From Nakaseomyces glabratus (lineage: Eukaryota > Ascomycota > Saccharomycetes > Saccharomycetales > Saccharomycetaceae), in assembly GCF_010111755.1 (NCBI RefSeq), contig NC_088959.1, positions 124,001 to 188,000 of the forward strand: a DNA stretch of 64,000 nucleotides, read 5' to 3'. The translations under genes were made by a program, and so were the position numbers. Of this stretch, positions 61,547 through 64,000 are shown piece by piece (the first letter of the stretch is position 1; each line of letters begins with the position of its first letter). A model generated the notes under the pieces. The model saw only the letters and a list, made by a program, of their open reading frames with translations, searched no databases and was not told where the DNA came from.

Positions 61547-62563
61547 ACTCTTATCTATATATGGCTATGTATTTTTAACGTTCCAAGAGGTGATGCCTGG
61601 TGGTACCAACCTCATCTAGTATATATACTATTCTTGGCGAGTACGTAATACTGCATACCCCACAGTTATTCCAAGATCATAAAAGATAAGGGTTGGGGAT
61701 CCCCCTCCCCATTGTTCTTCAATACCAGAGATAAGATTCATCTAAATCCTTATCTAGTCGTTATATTGTGAACTGACACTATTACTGATCATCCCAAGGG
61801 ATGAGAGCATCACAGGTCACACATAGTAGTCTATCATAATAGCAGCTATGATGGTATGATTACGAGCCGGGAGTCACTTCCCGGTGAAGTCTGGGATGGG
61901 CTTCCCTTCAAAGAGCATCGGGGATAAGTACAGCCGGGCTGGGTGTGTGTATGTGGGGGGGAGTAGGGGAGGTCGATTGCTTGTGGAGTCTCAACTTACT
62001 TGATCAGCGTTACTGCAGCTGTGTAGTGTGTGTGGCTGGATGCTGTAGGTCCAAAGTTGAGTGTGGGATTGTGCGGTGATTTCTTACTGGGGGAGGACGG
62101 ACCAGTAGAGGACTTGCATCACCGAACAGCGAAGATCACCAGTCTCTACGCAGATCCTCTACTACTGGTGGAGTTACACAGAGACTTACGCAGAGTAGGA
62201 CGCACCGAGCCAACTGATAGAGAGGGTGAGGCTGGAGGCTAGACTCCACCGTACTATACTACTTGCCCAGTGTCTCGGTGGGGGTTCACTGGAGGAGAGG
62301 GACCTAAGGGTAGTGGGCCAAGGGTAGTGTGGGGCGACCCTTAAAAACTACCTTTGGTCACATGATTATCGGGAATACTCGGGAGCCGCTAGCATAACTA
62401 ATATAGGTTGTGGTAACTGTTTTCGTGAACACTGTACAATATTGTGACGTATTTCACATACGCGTTGTATTAATTCTATATGTACAAAGTTAATAATTAT
62501 GCAAAACTAGGTAGGGAAAAGATATTACAATGTGAAGATAAATGAGAAAAAACAAACTGGGGC
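61547..62563. other. Spacer between PEX18/21 and YAP180, containing a GC-rich island
   Basis: About 1 kb with no protein gene. Positions about 61861-62340 average about 56% G+C by my count in AT-rich surroundings and are full of potential stems (see the ncRNA candidate). A GGGGATCCCC palindrome lies at about 61696-61705 and a long G-rich tract (GGGTGTGTGTATGTGGGGGG type) at 61941-61960. Confidence 0.5.
61785..62340. ncRNA. Candidate structured noncoding RNA (GC-rich island), identity and strand unknown
   Basis: The island is much richer in G+C than its flanks and its strands differ in G content (plus strand G-rich). Potential stems include TCATCCC/GGGATGA (61789-61804), CCGGGA/TCCCGG (61867-61884), GTGGAGTCT (61983-61991) with AGACTCCAC (62241-62249), CAACTT (61992-61997) with AAGTTG (62054-62059), and a 12-bp hairpin with a three-base bulge (62101-62112 with 62155-62169). 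CACCGAG (62203-62209) with CTCGGTG (62274-62280) would cross the long-range stem as a pseudoknot. Size and composition would suit SRP RNA or a large snoRNA, but I cannot find the SRP helix 8 motif, the RNase P/MRP conserved cores or an Sm site. No good Pol III terminator is seen on either strand. I therefore leave it unidentified. Confidence 0.4.
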
Positions 62564-64000
62564 CTAAATATCGATTAGGTTTGGACCCTCTTGGCCTGGG
62601 TACTGCTGTGCCGGCCATTGTGCTTGTGGCTGCTGGAATTGCTGGAACTGCTGCTGTGGTACTTGCTGTACTTGCTGTGGTACTTGCTGTACCTGTTGTG
62701 GTACTTGCTGTACCTGTTGTGGTACTTGCTGTACTTGTTGCACCGGTTGCACCTGTTGAGGCAATTGCTGGTATTGTGAAGACACACCTGGACCTTGCAT
62801 AAATGATTGAGATTGTTGTAATGGCTGCATTACATTTGGCTGAGACATACCAGTGGCCTGTGTGCCGGTGAAATTCACATTTTGCTGTTGGAATGGGTTG
62901 TGTACCAGTTCCGAAGTTGCTGTACTGGCGTATGTAGTTGGGACTACTGGGTTGTTAGTAGCAAATGGATTGTTGTTTATAGCACTCGATGTAGCTGGCT
63001 GTTGCTTTAATTGCATCGATTGATCATTCATGTCTTGCTTTCTCTGCTGAATTTGGCTCTCTGTCTTCGAAGCATTATGCAACGCAAATGGATTATTCGA
63101 TCCAGTAGCCGTCTCAGTTAGAGGTTGCTGCTGCGGCATTTGCTGCTGAGATATTTGCTGCTGTTGTGATGGAGGCATAAATTGGTTAGTCATTCCAGAA
63201 GTTGCACTTGCAGTACCAAAACCGAAATCTTGCTGGTATGCCTGTTGTGTTACTACTGGAATTTGTCCAACAGAAACCTGAGGTTGTTGTGGATTGAACA
63301 TATCTGTGTGTGCCACCTGCAATTGTGGTTGCTGTGGTTGCTGTGGTTGCTGTGGTTGCTGTGGTTGCTGGAATCCAGTCGGGTTTGTATATTGAGAGGT
63401 TTGCGGCTGAACCTGACCTGTAAATTGCTGTTGTGCAGGGTCCTGTGGTTGATAAACCTGTTGGAAAGCTTGTTGGTTATTAGGCGGTATGCTTTGCATT
63501 GTGTTTTGCATTGCGTTTTGTTGAAATGCTTGTGCTTGTGCACCACCGGTGAAGATGTTGTTCATTGGAGACTCAGAACTAGCAAATGGGTTATTCATAA
63601 AGGTTGCACTAGTAGATCTCGAGTTAAGTTGTTGAGGAGTTTGACTTGGTGTAACTCCAAATGGATTATAGGCGTTCTGTTGGTCAGTCATCGCCATAGT
63701 CCCAGTAGCCATTGTGTTCATATTTGGTGTGAATTGAGAACCATCATTTGGATTTGAAAATACCACATTCTGGGTTTTCAATTTTTCTTCCAGAATTCTC
63801 TTCTGCTCACGTACTTGTTCTAGTCTTTGTTGTGCAATTGTACCCTGTCTCTTAATATTGCTCGAGCTTCCGAGATCTGGATCCTGCTTAAAGTTTTGCT
63901 GTGTTCTATCGTCTTCCAGCAAGTGCTCTTCCAAAGAGCTAACCAATTTTGTGGTAATGTGTTTAATAACCGGGATCTTCAATCCAACAGATTTACCTGA
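62564..64000 (-). CDS. AP180-type endocytic adaptor Yap1801/Yap1802, partial (5' end beyond window)
   Basis: The frame runs to the window edge; no true start is present, so the ANTH lipid-binding domain lies mostly outside. What is seen begins with the end of ANTH (SVGLKIPVIKHITTKLVSSLEEHL), then a coiled segment (TIAQQRLEQVREQKRILEEKL), then a Gln/Asn/Pro-rich tail with five NPF motifs for EH-domain proteins such as Ede1 and Pan1. It ends with LIDI, a clathrin-box-type motif. The tail contains tandem VPQQVQQ repeats (21 bases each) near 62650-62740 and a QPQ repeat near 63320-63370. Yap1801/1802 bind PI(4,5)P2 and clathrin and sort the SNARE Snc1. Position fits YHR161C. Confidence 0.93.
   Translation of the reverse strand, partial: SGKSVGLKIPVIKHITTKLVSSLEEHLLEDDRTQQNFKQDPDLGSSSNIKRQGTIAQQRLEQVREQKRILEEKLKTQNVVFSNPNDGSQFTPNMNTMATGTMAMTDQQNAYNPFGVTPSQTPQQLNSRSTSATFMNNPFASSESPMNNIFTGGAQAQAFQQNAMQNTMQSIPPNNQQAFQQVYQPQDPAQQQFTGQVQPQTSQYTNPTGFQQPQQPQQPQQPQQPQLQVAHTDMFNPQQPQVSVGQIPVVTQQAYQQDFGFGTASATSGMTNQFMPPSQQQQISQQQMPQQQPLTETATGSNNPFALHNASKTESQIQQRKQDMNDQSMQLKQQPATSSAINNNPFATNNPVVPTTYASTATSELVHNPFQQQNVNFTGTQATGMSQPNVMQPLQQSQSFMQGPGVSSQYQQLPQQVQPVQQVQQVPQQVQQVPQQVQQVPQQVQQVPQQQFQQFQQPQAQWPAQQYPGQEGPNLIDI
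62650..62745 (-). repeat. In-frame 21-base tandem repeat (VPQQVQQ) in the YAP180 tail
   Basis: About four copies of a 21-base unit encoding VPQQVQQ, slightly diverged in third positions, in the clathrin-binding tail. Such runs expand and contract by slippage. Confidence 0.8.

Noticed and set aside
62030..62242. 70-codon plus-strand frame in the GC-rich island
   Set aside because: GC-rich DNA has fewer stops; composition and lack of a matching start context make coding unlikely.
61785..62557. SRP RNA (scR1) on the plus strand
   Set aside because: Size and G+C would fit and GCTGTAGGTCC near 62041 recalls an Alu-domain start, but the GGAA/AGCAG helix 8 motif was not found and the GC-rich part would be on the wrong side.

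Overview
The window is nuclear DNA from a budding yeast of the family Saccharomycetaceae. It has compact, intron-free protein genes, tRNA genes of Saccharomyces type (one with an intron), AT-rich spacers and ribosome-biogenesis promoter motifs of yeast type. I recognise 26 protein genes, 3 complete tRNA genes, one tRNA-like B-box remnant, one GC-rich island that may be an unannotated RNA, and one decayed coding relic.

Layout. Positions 1-22,323 carry a block collinear with S. cerevisiae chromosome X (YJR035W-YJR044C), read backwards: VPS55, NUP85, URB2, GEF1, the YJR039W orthologue, HUL4 and RAD26. POL32 is missing from its usual place between VPS55 and NUP85, and an initiator tRNA-Met gene and VMA3 stand there instead. 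Positions 22,324-24,166 form a spacer with tRNA-Pro(UGG) and tRNA-Ser(AGA); here the YJR-type order ends. From 24,167 to the end the order and strands match chromosome VIII (YHR147C-YHR161C): MRPL6, IMP3, SKG6, PEX28, MTC6, SPO12, SPO16, RTT107, LAM1/YSP1, LIN1, a REC104 candidate, KEL1, TDA11, a PEX18/PEX21 gene and a YAP1801/YAP1802 gene cut by the window edge. An Old Yellow Enzyme gene and a pyridoxal-reductase-like aldo-keto reductase gene are inserted between LIN1 and the REC104 candidate.

Ancestry. The genes that S. cerevisiae keeps on the sister YGR track (MRPL9, PET54, HSV2, AMA1, SMI1, PHB2, PHO81 and others) are absent from between the YHR-type genes. This is the pattern of one post-whole-genome-duplication (WGD) track rather than a pre-duplication chromosome, so I infer a post-WGD species. 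I cannot name the genus from sequence alone.

Most interesting item. The gene at 24,167-27,322 is a full-length but strongly diverged relative of the exportin CRM1/XPO1. It sits where the CRM1 duplicate of this track should be, a copy S. cerevisiae has lost. CRM1 is normally one of the most conserved transport receptors, so this looks like a retained duplicate evolving toward another role, with changes in the region that forms the nuclear-export-signal groove.

Functions are ordinary housekeeping: nuclear pore and export (NUP85, CRM1-like), ribosome biogenesis (URB2, IMP3, with PAC and RRPE elements), vacuole and endosome (VMA3, GEF1, VPS55), DNA repair (RAD26, RTT107), peroxisome (PEX28, PEX18/21), meiosis and mitotic exit (SPO12, SPO16, REC104-like), polarity (KEL1, SKG6), sterol transfer (LAM1) and endocytosis (YAP180).
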